A stretch of DNA of 64,000 nucleotides from Denitrovibrio acetiphilus DSM 12809. GTDB lineage: Bacteria; Chrysiogenota; Deferribacteres; Deferribacterales; Geovibrionaceae. A program made the translations under genes and the position numbers. The DNA is taken from contig NC_013943.1 of NCBI RefSeq assembly GCF_000025725.1, positions 1,116,001 to 1,180,000 of the forward strand, given 5' to 3'. Shown in pieces: positions 63,869 to 64,000 of the stretch (its first letter is position 1; every line of letters starts with the position of its first letter). The notes beneath the pieces are model-generated. The model was not told where the DNA came from and did no database searches. It saw nothing but the letters and a program-made list of their open reading frames with translations.

Positions 63869-64000
63869 GGTGTACCTCCTTTTTAGTCACTGGAATAGCA
63901 TTTCATGTCATACCTAAATTAGTTAATATGAGCATAATTAATTTTAGCATCTTTTATTCACAAAACAGGCATAAAACAGTATTTTTGTGTATTTTTTTGT
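63869..64000. promoter_or_regulatory. Upstream region of the RiPP locus
   Basis: AT-rich, gene-free to the window edge. Contains the strong ribosome binding site of the precursor; a minus-strand promoter is likely here, but no clear -35/-10 pair was resolved. Confidence 0.35.

Overview
The window reads as a chromosomal segment of a flagellated Gram-negative bacterium with moderate-to-low GC. It carries a flagellar rod protein, an ExbB/ExbD/TonB module, sigma-54-type promoters, acetate symport and a complete-looking biotin arm (bioA, bioD, bioF, an esterase and bioC; bioB is not seen). The gene style is reminiscent of Deferribacterota-like anaerobes, but no rRNA is present and the assignment is only a guess.

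Layout. 1-1047 is the 5' part of an aldehyde dehydrogenase, followed by the remnant of a D12-type adenine methyltransferase. 1955-27881 is an integrated genomic island of about 25.9 kb. It is bounded by a 21-bp direct repeat that is the 3' end of a tRNA-Leu(CAG) gene (27861-27945). A tyrosine recombinase and a small excisionase-like protein sit at the tRNA end, and a doubled 11-bp motif lies inside both ends. The cargo is an ART-like protein, a DUF4143-type ATPase overlapping an orphan HipA N-terminal (HipS-like) protein behind two HipB-style operators, and a three-gene run. That run is a UPF1-like SF1 helicase, an LA2681-type HEPN protein and a giant STAND NTPase with an N-terminal nuclease-like domain. 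The STAND gene has been broken by two insertions. One is an IS4-type element that itself contains an IS21 element; the other is a second IS21 element. Removing them with their target duplications restores one uninterrupted frame of 1686 aa, so the break is recent. Beside it a truncated Fic gene abuts an IS3 element that contains a third IS21 element.

28-58.6 kb is ordinary chromosome. It contains a PhnD-like binding protein, a CoA-binding protein, a flagellar rod protein, a PAS histidine kinase, argS, a SPOR protein, a PgaB-like glycosidase, elbB, surE with an overlapping tiny lipoprotein, a large TPR protein running into exbB/exbD/tonB and a MidA-type methyltransferase, two paralogous acidic small proteins, the biotin genes, a Gate-domain membrane protein, a ThiF-like E1 enzyme, yjcH-actP, a cNMP/CBS/DUF294 protein, a polysaccharide-type transferase and small proteins. 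Three sigma-54-type promoters (42359, 42868, 58584) precede small proteins of unknown function, two of which share a repeated motif.

59.15-64 kb is accessory again. It holds one end of a Tn7-like transposon with four ~21-bp TnsB-type repeats, then tnsA and a tnsB cut by a second copy of the same IS3 element. Beyond it, on the minus strand, is a small RiPP locus: a NHLP/Nif11-like leader peptide precursor with a Gly/Cys core and a radical SAM/SPASM maturase, cut off on its downstream side by the IS3. The strongest candidates for something undescribed are the helicase-HEPN-STAND operon, the RiPP pair, and the ATPase-HipS unit.
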